From JBBQUN01 sp963717115 (GTDB lineage Bacteria; Actinomycetota; Acidimicrobiia; Acidimicrobiales; SZUA-35), in the NCBI GenBank assembly GCA_963717115.1, contig CAVQVO010000020.1, positions 992,001-1,056,000 on the forward strand: a DNA stretch of 64,000 bases, given 5' to 3'. The notes under the pieces were generated by a model that was not told the DNA's origin, ran no database searches, and saw only the letters and a list, made by a program, of their open reading frames with translations. The position numbers and the translations under genes were made by a program. Within the stretch, counting starts at the first letter, position 1. Each line of letters begins with the position of its first letter. Below, piece after piece: positions 34,858 through 43,559 of this stretch.

Positions 34858-36363
34858 TCAGCGACGAGCGCGGGTCATCCGCTGTGCGGGCTTCACGGCG
34901 GCCAGCAGGGCCCTGGCCTTGTTCGCGCACTCGAGGTCCTCGAGCACCGGGTCCGAATCGGCGACCACTCCGGCCCCGGCCTGCACCGACGTGCGGTCGG
35001 GCCCGCAGAACATGGTCCGGATCGTGATCGCACTGTCGAGGTTGCCGTTGAAGCTGAGGTAGCCGACCATCCCGGCGTAGGGCCCTCGCTTGGCCGGTTC
35101 GAGCTCGTCGATGATCTCCATGGCCCGCACCTTCGGTGCCCCCGAAACGGTCCCGGCGGGAATCGTGGCTCGGAGGACGTCGATGACGGTCTTGCCCGGG
35201 CGAAGATCGCCCTCGACCTGTGAGGTGAGGTGCATGACGTGCGAGAACCGCTCCAAGGTCATCATCTCGACCACCTCGAGCGAACCGAACTCGACCACCC
35301 GGCCGAGGTCGTTGCGGGCCAGGTCGACGAGCATGACGTGTTCGGCTCGCTCCTTGGGATCCTCGGCGAGTTCGGCGGCCATGCGGCGATCGTCTTCGGG
35401 GTTCCGACCCCGCCGGCGGGTGCCGGCGATGGGCCGCGAGATCACGCGCTGATCACGAACCTGCACCAGCGGCTCGGGGGAACACCCGACGAGGGTGAGT
35501 TCCGGCCAGCGCAGGAGGTACATGTACGGGCTCGGGTTGATCTGGCGGAGGACCCGATAGACGTCGACCGGGTCGGCGTCGAGTTCGAGATCGAATCGCT
35601 GCGACAGGACCACCTGGAAGATGTCGCCGGCCCGGATGTACTCCTTGGCCACCTCGACTGCCTGCTGGTAGAGGCCCGACGCCATGCTGGATCGGACCTC
35701 GGGCAGCTCGTCGTCGGCCGACGGCGGTTCGAGCAACGGTTCGTCGATCCCCTTCGCCCCGTCGGCGGCCAACCGATCGAGACGGAGAACCGCATCGTCA
35801 TAGGCCGCGTCGATCTCGGTGGTGGAGGCGTCGGGTCCGAGCAGGGCAACGGCGACGAGCGTGACCCGCTGACGCCAATGGTCGAAGACGGCCAGGTCGC
35901 CGATCACCTCGAGGACGGCGTCGGGATACCCGGCGTCGTCGTCGGGGACGTCGGGCAGACGCTCGACCTCGCGGACCACGTCGTACCCGAAGTAGCCCAC
36001 CAGGCCCGCAACGAGCGGCGGCAGCCCCTCGAGCGCCGGGCACGTCAGTTCGTCGAGGAGGACCTCGACGGCGGCGAGGATCCCGCGATCGGTCGGCAGG
36101 TCGATGCCCGGTAGGTGACCGTCGACCGAGACGACCGAGCCTCGGGCCGTGATCGTGGCGTGGGCGTGGCGACCCACGAAGCTGAAGCGGCTCCATCGCT
36201 CGCCGTTCTCGACCGACTCGAGCAGGAAGCCTCGATCGAGTTCGTCGGCCAGTCGCAGGAACGCGGCCACCGGGGTGACGAGGTCGGCCAGCAGCTCCCG
36301 GGTGACCGGAACGGCCCGATGTGTGGCCGCGAGGGCCCGGAACTCGTCGCGGGTCATGGTCAT
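34858..36363 (-). CDS. trpE: Anthranilate synthase component I
   Basis: 501 residues. The N-terminal tryptophan-binding part has FLLESVENGERWSRFSFVG. The chorismate-binding part has SRPIAGTRRRGRNPEDD, HVMLVDLARNDLGRV, VSGAPKVRAMEIIDELEP and GYLSFNGNLDSAI. It forms anthranilate with glutamine from a TrpG partner not present here. ATG 36363 overlaps the hisI stop as ATGA, so hisI and trpE are co-expressed. Confidence 0.95.
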   Translation of the reverse strand: MTMTRDEFRALAATHRAVPVTRELLADLVTPVAAFLRLADELDRGFLLESVENGERWSRFSFVGRHAHATITARGSVVSVDGHLPGIDLPTDRGILAAVEVLLDELTCPALEGLPPLVAGLVGYFGYDVVREVERLPDVPDDDAGYPDAVLEVIGDLAVFDHWRQRVTLVAVALLGPDASTTEIDAAYDDAVLRLDRLAADGAKGIDEPLLEPPSADDELPEVRSSMASGLYQQAVEVAKEYIRAGDIFQVVLSQRFDLELDADPVDVYRVLRQINPSPYMYLLRWPELTLVGCSPEPLVQVRDQRVISRPIAGTRRRGRNPEDDRRMAAELAEDPKERAEHVMLVDLARNDLGRVVEFGSLEVVEMMTLERFSHVMHLTSQVEGDLRPGKTVIDVLRATIPAGTVSGAPKVRAMEIIDELEPAKRGPYAGMVGYLSFNGNLDSAITIRTMFCGPDRTSVQAGAGVVADSDPVLEDLECANKARALLAAVKPAQRMTRARR

Positions 36364-36731
36364 CGTGATTCCTCGTCCCCGCCGAACGAGCGGAAGAAGC
36401 AGCTGAACGCCCCGGTGTGACACGCGCCGTCGCCGAGTTGATCGACACCGAAGAGCAGCGTGTCACCGTCGCAGTCGTATCGGGCCGTGCGCACCACTTG
36501 ATGGGCCCCCGAGGTGTCGCCCTTGCGCCAGATCTCGCGCCGGGAGCGGCTCCAGTAGACCATCCGACCCTCGGCCAGCGTCATGCGCAACGTCTCGGCG
36601 TTCATCCAACCCAGCATCAGGACCGTGCCGCTGCCGTGGTCCTGGGCGATGGCCGGCACGAGACCGTCGGCGTTGTAGACGACGCGTGCGAGTTCGTCGG
36701 GGCGGGGGATGATGGCGACGGCCTCGGACAT
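36360..36731 (-). CDS. hisI: Phosphoribosyl-AMP cyclohydrolase
   Basis: 123 residues, monofunctional (no HisE part). LMLGWMNAETLRMTL, YWSRSRREIWRKGDTSG, and the metal-binding YDCDGD and GACHTG cysteines. It opens the adenine ring in histidine synthesis. It is separated from the other his genes by groES-like and hydrolase genes, and coupled to trpE through ATGA. Confidence 0.95.
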   Translation of the reverse strand: MSEAVAIIPRPDELARVVYNADGLVPAIAQDHGSGTVLMLGWMNAETLRMTLAEGRMVYWSRSRREIWRKGDTSGAHQVVRTARYDCDGDTLLFGVDQLGDGACHTGAFSCFFRSFGGDEESR

Positions 36732-36769
36732 CGGTTCATCCTAGGAGGCGGAGCCGGCCGGCGATCGGC

Positions 36770-36817
36770 GATGGCGGTCAGAGATGATGGCGGTCAGAGA
36801 TGATGGCGGTCAGAGAT
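36770..36817. repeat. Three perfect 16-bp tandem repeats
   Basis: GATGGCGGTCAGAGAT occurs three times head to tail. The groES-like stop codon lies in the third copy; the others fill the 78-base gap before hisI. Confidence 0.9.
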
Positions 36818-37265
36818 AGAGCCCGGTGTGGGAGTCGTCGAGCCGTTCGGCCGCCACGGCGTGAACGTCGCGTTCGCGCAGGATGATGAAGTCGCGGCCA
36901 CCGACCTCGACCTCGTAGCGATCCTCGGGGTTGAACAGCACCCGATCATCGAGCTGCATCGAGCGCACCGACGGACCGATGGCCACCACGGTGGCCCAGG
37001 TGAGCCGTTTGCCGACCTGTGCGGTGGCCGGAATGAGGATCCCACCCGACGACTTGCGTTCGCCTTCGGCGCCCTCGAGCTTCACGAGGATGCGGTCGTT
37101 GAGCATCTTGATCGGCAGACCCGCCGAGCGGGCTTCGCGATCGGTGGCACCGGCAGTCGGTACCGGCGCGTCGTTCGACGATTCCGGTGCGGCCCCGGAC
37201 GCTGGGTCGGAGGCCGGGTCACCGTCCGGATCCGGGGCGCCGTCGGAGGCATGCTTGGTCGTCAC
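36810..37265 (-). CDS. GroES/Cpn10-like co-chaperonin with N-terminal extension
   Basis: 151 residues, against about 95-100 for GroES. The first 50 are Ala/Ser/Pro/Asp-rich and low in complexity. The GroES fold then starts at IKMLNDRILVKLEG, with a mobile-loop-like ERKSSGGILIP, WATVVAIGP, VLFNPEDRYEVEVGG and FIILRERDVHAV. It may cap a chaperonin or be a diverged relative; no groEL is near. GTG 37265 is preceded by TAGTGT seven bases upstream (leaderless). Confidence 0.8.
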   Translation of the reverse strand: MTTKHASDGAPDPDGDPASDPASGAAPESSNDAPVPTAGATDREARSAGLPIKMLNDRILVKLEGAEGERKSSGGILIPATAQVGKRLTWATVVAIGPSVRSMQLDDRVLFNPEDRYEVEVGGRDFIILRERDVHAVAAERLDDSHTGLYL

Positions 37266-37289
37266 GCCGGGAACACTACCCTCGCCGCC
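37266..37289. promoter_or_regulatory. 24-bp divergent promoter with overlapping -10 boxes
   Basis: On the plus strand TACCCT (37277-37282) lies seven bases before ATG 37290. On the minus strand TAGTGT (37278-37273) lies seven bases before GTG 37265. The two hexamers share the two bases 37277-37278. Both genes would be leaderless, and each -35 region would fall in the other gene. Confidence 0.55.
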
Positions 37290-37919
37290 ATGGCGCCCCA
37301 CGTACGACGACTCGCACTCCACACCACCGACGGCCTGTCGTTGCGGTCCGAGCAGTCCTGCCCCGACGACCCGGTCGCCTCCGCCGTCATCTGCCACCCG
37401 CATCCCTTGCACGGCGGAACCATGTTCGCCCCGGTGGTCGACGCCCTCTTCACCGAGCTCTCGGCAATCGGGGTGGCCTGCGTCCGGTTCAACTTCCGCG
37501 GGGTCGGCGGATCCGACGGTCGCCACGACTATGGCCAGGGCGAGCAACTCGACACCATCGCTGCCATCGATCACCTCGCCGATGAGCATCCCGAGCTGCC
37601 GGTCTGGGCCATGGGCTGGTCGTTCGGCGCCGACGTCACGCTCGGCGTCACCCACCCCCGACTGGCCGGCTGGTACGCCGTCGCCCCGCCGCTGAAGATC
37701 ATCGACCCCGAGACCATGGGCGCCGCGACCGATCCACGGCCCAAGCTGCTCTGCGTGCCCGAGCACGATCAGTTCAACCCGCCCGACGAGGCCCGGCAGG
37801 CCGTCGCATCATGGGTCAACGCCGCGGTCGTCGTGGTCCCCCGGGCCGACCACTTCCTGGCCGGCGGCCTGGCCACCGTCACCACGCACGCGAAGGGGCT
37901 GCTCGGCCTCGATCAGTGA
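37290..37919 (+). CDS. Alpha/beta hydrolase
   Basis: 209 residues. ICHPHPLHGGTM is the oxyanion-side loop, NFRGVGGSDG the strand-turn typical of small alpha/beta hydrolases, nucleophile elbow GWSFGADV (Ser), and PEHDQFNPP and PRADHFLAGG hold the Asp and His. Close relatives are annotated as hydrolases or dienelactone-hydrolase-like; substrate unknown. It shares a 24-base divergent promoter with the groES-like gene and overlaps hisF by 7 bases at the 3' ends. Confidence 0.85.
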   Translation: MAPHVRRLALHTTDGLSLRSEQSCPDDPVASAVICHPHPLHGGTMFAPVVDALFTELSAIGVACVRFNFRGVGGSDGRHDYGQGEQLDTIAAIDHLADEHPELPVWAMGWSFGADVTLGVTHPRLAGWYAVAPPLKIIDPETMGAATDPRPKLLCVPEHDQFNPPDEARQAVASWVNAAVVVVPRADHFLAGGLATVTTHAKGLLGLDQ

Positions 37920-38722
37920 CCGGCCGGGCGCACGATGAGCCCCGCCGCGGCGAGCGCGTCCTTGGCCTCGGCGATCGTGTGTTCTCCGAAATGGAAGATG
38001 CTCGCCGCCAGCACCGCGTCGGCTCCGCCCTCGAGGACGGCCGGGGCGAGATGATCGAGAGAGCCCACGCCCCCGGACGCGATGATCGGGACGTCGACGG
38101 CATCGGCGATGGCCCGGGTCATGGCCAGGTCGAACCCCTGACGGGTGCCGTCGCGGTCCATCGACGTGAGCAGGATCTCGCCGGCGCCGAGTTCGACCAC
38201 CTGCCGAGCCCAGGCCACGGCGTCGATCCCGGTCGGTTCCCGACCGCCCTTCACATAGACCTCGAAACCCGAGGCCGTCGGCAGCCGACCATCGGTGGAT
38301 ACCTCGGGGTCGATGTCGACGACCCGGCGGGCGTCGATCGCCACGACGCAACACTGGCTCCCGAACTCGGTCGCGATCTCCCGCACCAGTTCGGGCCTCG
38401 CCACCGCCGCGGAGTTCACCGAGACCTTGTCGGCGCCCGCTCGGAGCAGGGTGCGGGCATCGTCGACCGAACGGATCCCGCCACCGATGGTGAAGGGGAT
38501 GAAGACCTTCTCGGCGACCGCAGCCGCCATGGCCACGGTGGTGTCGCGGTCGTCGGAACTGGCCGTGATGTCGAGGAACACGAGTTCGTCGGCGCCCTGT
38601 GCGTCGTAGACCTCGCCGAGCTCGACCGGGTCGCCGGCGTCACGGAGGTCGACGAAGTTGATGCCCTTCACGACGCGGCCCCGGTCGACATCGAGACAGG
38701 GGATGACCCGGATCACCCTCAT
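37913..38722 (-). CDS. hisF: Imidazole glycerol phosphate synthase cyclase subunit
   Basis: 269 residues: IPCLDVDRGRVVKGINFV with a catalytic Asp, ITASSDDRDT, FTIGGGIRS, GADKVSVNSAAV, SMDRDGTRQGF (second catalytic Asp) and ASGGVG. With HisH it makes IGP and AICAR. ATGA overlap with hisA; last of the hisD-C-B-H-A-F series. Confidence 0.96.
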   Translation of the reverse strand: MRVIRVIPCLDVDRGRVVKGINFVDLRDAGDPVELGEVYDAQGADELVFLDITASSDDRDTTVAMAAAVAEKVFIPFTIGGGIRSVDDARTLLRAGADKVSVNSAAVARPELVREIATEFGSQCCVVAIDARRVVDIDPEVSTDGRLPTASGFEVYVKGGREPTGIDAVAWARQVVELGAGEILLTSMDRDGTRQGFDLAMTRAIADAVDVPIIASGGVGSLDHLAPAVLEGGADAVLAASIFHFGEHTIAEAKDALAAAGLIVRPAGH

Positions 38723-39498
38723 GCCGGCCTCCGAGCGTCGGGCCCGGACCCGTCGGGTCGGGACCGAATCAATGCGGCATCGATCGCCGCGCGCCCTTCG
38801 CTCACGGTGAACGCTCCTTCGTAGATGGCGCGACCGGCGATCACGCCGTCGAAACGCCGTCCGTCGGCCTCGACGGTTGCCAGCGTGGCGAGGTGCTCGA
38901 CGACGCCGACCCCACCCGAGGCGATCACGGGAATCGCGGTCGACCGAAGCAATGCCGTCAACCCCGCCACATCGGGCCCGGCGAGGGTGCCGTCGACGCT
39001 GATCTCGGTGACGACCAGCGCGGCGACCCCGACATCGGCGAACTGCTCGGCCAGGTCCGACACCGTGCGTCCCGAGCGCTCGGTCCAGCCGTGGGTCGCG
39101 ACCTCGCCGCCTCGAGCATCGAGACCGACGGCGACGGGGTGCTCCGCGGCGACGGCGACCACCAGCTCGGGGTGCTCGAGTGCTGCGGTTCCGATCACGA
39201 CCCGGGTGACGCCGAGATCGAACAGGGCCTCGGCGGCCTCGACGGATCGGACCCCACCCCCGACCTGTACCGGAATGGGCACGGCGGCGCACACGTCTCG
39301 GATCACCGACCGATTGGTCGGTTCGCCGGTGAGCGCCGCATCGAGATCGACGACGTGGAGCCACTCGGCACCCTCGGCGACGAAGGCGAGCGCCTGCGAC
39401 ACCGGATCGCTGCCGTAGACGGTCTCTCGGTCGTAGTCGCCCTGGTAGAGGCGCACACAGTTGCCGTTTCGCAGGTCGATCGCCGGATAGAGGATCAT
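38719..39498 (-). CDS. hisA: ProFAR isomerase
   Basis: 259 residues: LYPAIDLRNGNCVRLYQGDY (catalytic Asp), VVDLDAALTG, QVGGGVRS, IGTAAL, VTEISVDGTLAGP (Asp) and ASGGVGVVEHL. In actinobacteria the hisA product often also does the TrpF reaction (PriA). Here a separate trpF exists, so this may be a plain HisA. ATGA overlaps on both sides. Confidence 0.94.
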   Translation of the reverse strand: MILYPAIDLRNGNCVRLYQGDYDRETVYGSDPVSQALAFVAEGAEWLHVVDLDAALTGEPTNRSVIRDVCAAVPIPVQVGGGVRSVEAAEALFDLGVTRVVIGTAALEHPELVVAVAAEHPVAVGLDARGGEVATHGWTERSGRTVSDLAEQFADVGVAALVVTEISVDGTLAGPDVAGLTALLRSTAIPVIASGGVGVVEHLATLATVEADGRRFDGVIAGRAIYEGAFTVSEGRAAIDAALIRSRPDGSGPDARRPA

Positions 39499-40154
39499 GC
39501 CGACGGCTCCAGCTCCGAGACGCGGCGGACCCAGTCGACCCAATTGGTGAGCAGCCGGCGCCCGGCGTCGGCGGACTTCTCGGGATGGAACTGGGTCGCC
39601 CACACGTTGTTGCGGGCGACGGCGGCCGGCACCGGTCCGCCGTAGTCGACCGTGGCGATCACCTCCGCCCCATGCGGTGCGGCATAGCTGTGGACGAAGT
39701 ACATCCAGCTGCGATCGACCGCCAGCAGGAGCGGGTGATCGGGGTGCACGACGTTGACCCGGTTCCACTGCATCTGCGGCCGCTTCACGTCGCCCCGGAG
39801 CAGTTCCACCACCCCCGGGAGCAGCCCGAGCCCGGACCGGCCCGGTGATTCCTCGGATCCCTCGTAGAGCAGCTGCATCCCGACGCAGATCCCCAGGAAC
39901 GGCCGCCCGGACTCCACGGCCAGGCGGGCCTGCTCGGAGAGTCCGGTGCGGTCGAGGGCGTCCATGCAGGCGCCGAACGCTCCGACCCCGGGAAGCACGA
40001 CGGCGTCGGCGTCGGCGATCGTTGTGGGGTCGGCGGTGAGGTGGGCATCGGCGCCCGCGCGTTCGAGCCCCTTCTGGGCCGAGCGGAGGTTGCCGATGCC
40101 GTAGTCGAGTACGGCGATGCGGGGCCGGTTCGACTCGGACCCGTCGCCCATCAT
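39495..40154 (-). CDS. hisH: Imidazole glycerol phosphate synthase glutaminase subunit
   Basis: 219 residues, class I glutamine amidotransferase: IAVLDYGIGNLRSAQKGLERAG, PGVGAFGACMD, nucleophile Cys in FLGICVGMQLL and the His/Glu end FHPEKSA. It supplies ammonia to HisF. The ATG shares one base with the hisB stop (TGATG). Confidence 0.95.
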   Translation of the reverse strand: MMGDGSESNRPRIAVLDYGIGNLRSAQKGLERAGADAHLTADPTTIADADAVVLPGVGAFGACMDALDRTGLSEQARLAVESGRPFLGICVGMQLLYEGSEESPGRSGLGLLPGVVELLRGDVKRPQMQWNRVNVVHPDHPLLLAVDRSWMYFVHSYAAPHGAEVIATVDYGGPVPAAVARNNVWATQFHPEKSADAGRRLLTNWVDWVRRVSELEPSA

Positions 40155-40765
40155 CAGAGCGCGCCCTTGGTGGAGGGGATGCCGTTGCCGTCCTCGATGC
40201 GCACGGCATCACGAAGGCAACGGGCCAGTCCCTTGAAGCTGGCCTCGATGATGTGATGCACGTTCCGACCCCGTCGCAGCGAGACGTGGAGCGTGATGCC
40301 GGCGGCGGTCGCGAAGCTCTGGAGCGCGTGCTCGGCCATCGACGGATCCATCGGCGGGTTGCCCAGCGGCAGGGCTTCGGGCAGGTCGACGTCGTAGACG
40401 AAGAACGGGCGACCCGACAGATCGAGGGCCACCTCGACGAGCGCCTCGTCGAGGGGATACAGACCACTCGCGAACCGGCGGACCCCGGCCTTGTCACCGA
40501 GCGCCGCAGCGAAGACCTCGCCCAGCACGATCGAGGTGTCCTCGATGGTGTGGTGCCCGTCGACGTGGAGGTCGCCCTCGGCCTTGACGGTCAGGTCGAA
40601 GCTCCCGTGCCGGCCGATCTGGTCGAGCATGTGGTCGAAGAACGGCAGACCGGTCGAGATGTCGGTGACGCCCGTTCCGTCGAGGTCGATGGAGATCTCG
40701 ATCGAGGTCTCCTTGGTCGACCGGGTGCGGCTGGCGGTCCGGCTCGTGCTCGGTTCACGGTTCAT
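40154..40765 (-). CDS. hisB: Imidazoleglycerol-phosphate dehydratase
   Basis: 203 residues, monofunctional (no phosphatase). The manganese-site His pattern appears as FFDHMLDQIGRHG, DGHHTIEDT and VHHIIEASFKGLAR. It dehydrates IGP in histidine synthesis. ATGA overlap with hisC. Confidence 0.95.
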   Translation of the reverse strand: MNREPSTSRTASRTRSTKETSIEISIDLDGTGVTDISTGLPFFDHMLDQIGRHGSFDLTVKAEGDLHVDGHHTIEDTSIVLGEVFAAALGDKAGVRRFASGLYPLDEALVEVALDLSGRPFFVYDVDLPEALPLGNPPMDPSMAEHALQSFATAAGITLHVSLRRGRNVHHIIEASFKGLARCLRDAVRIEDGNGIPSTKGAL

Positions 40766-41865
40766 GCGCGTCTCCCTCGACTGGTCATGATGTCATCGAT
40801 CGCCGCCAGGAAGCGGCTGTTTTCCGTCGGTGTCCCGACGGTGATCCGGAGGCAGCCGCCGAGGCGGTCCCAGCTCGCCGTGTTGCGGATGAGGATCGAG
40901 CGGTCGAGGAGGGCCTGCCACACCTCGTCACCCGCCGATGGCCGCTCGGCGGCTCCGGGCGGGCGGAACAACAGGAAGTTGGCACCCGAGGGCCACACGT
41001 CGGCGCCGGTGGCGCGCAGACCGGCCTCGAGCCGGCCCCGCTCCTCGACGATCGTCGAGACCCGCTCGTCCATGGCATCGACGAAGTCGAGTGCCGCCAG
41101 CCCGGCGGCCTGCTTCATCGAATCGAGGTGGTACGGCAGGACGACCTTGTCGAGTTCGTCGACGAGCCAGGCCGGCGCGAGGAGATACCCGAGTCGGGCG
41201 GCGGCCATGGCCCAGGTCTTCGAGAAGGTCCGCGAGACCACCAGCGGCACGTCGTCGGCCAGGAGGTCCTGCGCCGACCAATCGGCGAACTGCCCGTAGG
41301 CCTCGTCGACCACGAGGAGGCCGTCGACGTCGGTCACCATGGCGAGGACGGCCTCGACCGTGGCCCGGGGCTCGACGATGCCGGTCGGATTGTTCGGGGA
41401 GCACAGGAAGGTCACGGCCGGACGCTCGGCCGAGATCAGCGCGGCGGCGTGGCCGAGGTCGATCGCGAACGCGTCGTCTCGTTCGCCCTGGATCGTCCGG
41501 GCCCCCGTGATCCGGGCCAGATGCCCGTGGAGCGCATACGTGGGCTCGAAGGTCAGCACGCCACGACCGGGTCCGGCAAAGGCCAGGAGCACCGTCTGGA
41601 GCACCTCGTTCGAACCGTTGGCGACGAAGACCTGATCGACGCCCAGCCCGTGCAGCTCGCCGATACGGGTTCGCAGGGCCGTCGCCGCCCGGTCGGGATA
41701 CCGATGCCACTCGATGGCCGACACGGCCTCGGCAACGGCGGCGGAGAACGCAGCCGGCGGCGGGGCCGGGGCCTCGTTGGTGTTGAGCCGAACCTCGACC
41801 TCGACCTGCGGGGAGTGGTACCCGTCGAGGGACGACAGGTCGTCGCGGATCCGCGGCAGGGTCAC
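40762..41865 (-). CDS. hisC: Histidinol-phosphate aminotransferase
   Basis: 367 residues, PLP fold type I: LNTNEAPAPPP, VANGSNEVLQ, LCSPNNPTG, VDEAYGQF and the Schiff-base Lys in SRTFSKTWAMAAARLGY. It transaminates imidazole acetol phosphate. Overlaps hisD and hisB by 4 bases each. Confidence 0.95.
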   Translation of the reverse strand: MTLPRIRDDLSSLDGYHSPQVEVEVRLNTNEAPAPPPAAFSAAVAEAVSAIEWHRYPDRAATALRTRIGELHGLGVDQVFVANGSNEVLQTVLLAFAGPGRGVLTFEPTYALHGHLARITGARTIQGERDDAFAIDLGHAAALISAERPAVTFLCSPNNPTGIVEPRATVEAVLAMVTDVDGLLVVDEAYGQFADWSAQDLLADDVPLVVSRTFSKTWAMAAARLGYLLAPAWLVDELDKVVLPYHLDSMKQAAGLAALDFVDAMDERVSTIVEERGRLEAGLRATGADVWPSGANFLLFRPPGAAERPSAGDEVWQALLDRSILIRNTASWDRLGGCLRITVGTPTENSRFLAAIDDIMTSRGRRA

Positions 41866-43196
41866 GTCGGTCCCCCATCGGCGGCGCCCCGGTCGCGGTT
41901 CGCTCCGGCGGTCAGGTCACCGAGCCGGAGACGAACCGATTCGGCGTGGGCGGCGAGCCCTTCGACCTCGGCCAGCGCCATCGTGTGCGGCCCCAGCGAC
42001 CGGAGGCCGTCGTCGGTGATCGTGACCACGTGGTGGTCCTTGCAGAAGTCGGCGACGGTGAGCGCGCTCGAGAAGCGTGCCGACCCGTAGGTGGGCAGCA
42101 CGTGGCTGGGCCCGACGACGTAGTCGCCGACCGATGCCGGCGAGAAGTTCCCACAGAAGATCGCCCCGGCGTTGTTGACCTCGGCGGCGAAGGCCTCGGC
42201 GTCGGCGATCTGCAGCTCGAGGTGCTCGGGGGCGATGGCGTCGACGACCCGCAAGGCGGCGGCGCGGTCGTCGACGATCGCGACGTAGCCGCCTTCCGAC
42301 AGGGTCGAGCGGATGTGATCGGCCCGAGGGGCGACGGCCAGGAGTGTCTCACCGGCCGCACAGACCGAGTCGGCCACCGTCTCGTCGGTGGTGACGAGCC
42401 AGGCGAGGCCGTCGGGGCCGTGCTCGGCCTGCACCATGAGGTCGATGGCGGCATAGCGGGGATCGGCGGTGCCGTCGGCCACCACGACCACCTCGGACGG
42501 TCCGGCGAAGGCGGCGGCGATCCCGACGTCGCCGGCGACCATCCGCTTGGCCAGCGCCACGTAGAGATTCCCCGGGCCGGCGATGACGTCGACCGGCGCG
42601 ATCGATTCGGTTCCGTAGGCCATGGCGGCGATCGCCTGCGCGCCGCCGACGGCGTAGACCTCGTCGACCCCCGACAGGCGGGCGGCCGCCAGCACCGTGG
42701 GATGGATGCCGCCAACGTCGCGGTTGGCCGGAACGCACAGGACGATGGTGTCGACACCGGCAACCCGGGCCGGAACGGCGCTCATGATCACCGTCGACGG
42801 GTAGACGGCCTGACCACCGGGCGCATAGACGCCCGCCCGTCGAACCGGACGCTGATAGGCCCGGATCGTGACACCCGGGCTCGAGATGGTCTGGGGCTCG
42901 TGACGCTGGTACTCGTGGAACCGCGTGACGTTGGCGATGGCGACCTCGATCGCCCGACGGAGCTCGGGGGTCAGTGCGTCGACGGCGGCATCGAGGTCCT
43001 CGTCGGCCACCCGCACCGACGGCAGGTCGACGCCATCGAAGCGGTGCGACAGTTCCCGCAGCACGGCGTCGCCTTCGGCCCGAACCCGGCCGATGATGTC
43101 GCGCACCACCTCGATCGGCTCGTCACCGTCGAGCGTCGGGCGGGGCAGGCTCCCGACCAGGTCGGTGACACCTCGCAGATCGAGTCGGTTGAGCAC
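41862..43196 (-). CDS. hisD: Histidinol dehydrogenase
   Basis: 444 residues from GTG 43196, fixed by AGGAGG just upstream. VYAPGGQAVYPSTVIMSAVPA, GGAQAIAAMAYGTE, IAGPGNLYVALAKR, FAGPSEVVVVADG, QAEHGPDG (zinc/catalytic His) and PSHVLPTYG. It makes histidine from histidinol. First gene of the his operon; a divergent promoter region separates it from the small gene at 43312. Confidence 0.96.
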   Translation of the reverse strand: MLNRLDLRGVTDLVGSLPRPTLDGDEPIEVVRDIIGRVRAEGDAVLRELSHRFDGVDLPSVRVADEDLDAAVDALTPELRRAIEVAIANVTRFHEYQRHEPQTISSPGVTIRAYQRPVRRAGVYAPGGQAVYPSTVIMSAVPARVAGVDTIVLCVPANRDVGGIHPTVLAAARLSGVDEVYAVGGAQAIAAMAYGTESIAPVDVIAGPGNLYVALAKRMVAGDVGIAAAFAGPSEVVVVADGTADPRYAAIDLMVQAEHGPDGLAWLVTTDETVADSVCAAGETLLAVAPRADHIRSTLSEGGYVAIVDDRAAALRVVDAIAPEHLELQIADAEAFAAEVNNAGAIFCGNFSPASVGDYVVGPSHVLPTYGSARFSSALTVADFCKDHHVVTITDDGLRSLGPHTMALAEVEGLAAHAESVRLRLGDLTAGANRDRGAADGGPT

Positions 43197-43264
43197 GGAG
43201 GTCCTCCTGGGCGCGTCGGCGACCGGCCCGGACGACTCACCGGGTTCCGGCACTGCTGCCGCTG

Positions 43265-43274
43265 ACGGTACCGT
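43265..43274. promoter_or_regulatory. Palindromic ACGGTACCGT between hisD and the small divergent gene
   Basis: The 10-base perfect palindrome gives TACCGT on each strand, so either direction has a possible -10 box about 40-70 bases before its start codon. Confidence 0.3.
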
Positions 43275-43311
43275 GACCGTTCCCTGGTCCCGCCACCGCT
43301 TCGGAGTCGTC

Positions 43312-43500
43312 ATGCAGCTCGATGTCAGTGCACTCGAGTCCCTGTCGGGGTCGCTCGACGATCTCGTCAGACGACTCGCCGAGCTCGCTCGGGCGGCCGG
43401 CGACGACGAGGAGATCGGCATCGAGCTCCGTGAGGTCGAGCGACAACTCGAGACGGCTTCACGCCGCCTGACCAAGGCCATCCGCCGCGTCAACCGCTGA
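43312..43500 (+). CDS. Small coiled-coil protein, unknown function
   Basis: 62 residues, Leu/Arg/Glu-rich helix (ALESLSGSLDDLVRRLAELAR ... GIELREVERQLETASRRLTK). ATG 43312 has GGAG six bases upstream. No signal or cysteines. The gene is single, divergent from hisD, and followed by a hairpin. Heptad spacing suggests helical self-association. Confidence 0.6.
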   Translation: MQLDVSALESLSGSLDDLVRRLAELARAAGDDEEIGIELREVERQLETASRRLTKAIRRVNR

Positions 43501-43519
43501 CGCCCGCCGGAGTGGCCCC

Positions 43520-43559
43520 AAAATCACGTCGACGCCCACCCGAAAGGGGGGCGCCGACG
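43520..43559 (-). terminator. Terminator hairpin with TTTT on the minus strand
   Basis: CGTCG-A-CGCCC-A-CCC with a GAAA loop pairs with GGG, GGGCG and CGACG (43527-43559). On the minus strand it is followed by TGATTTTGGGG, so it best ends nth transcription; it may also stop the small plus-strand gene. Confidence 0.6.
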
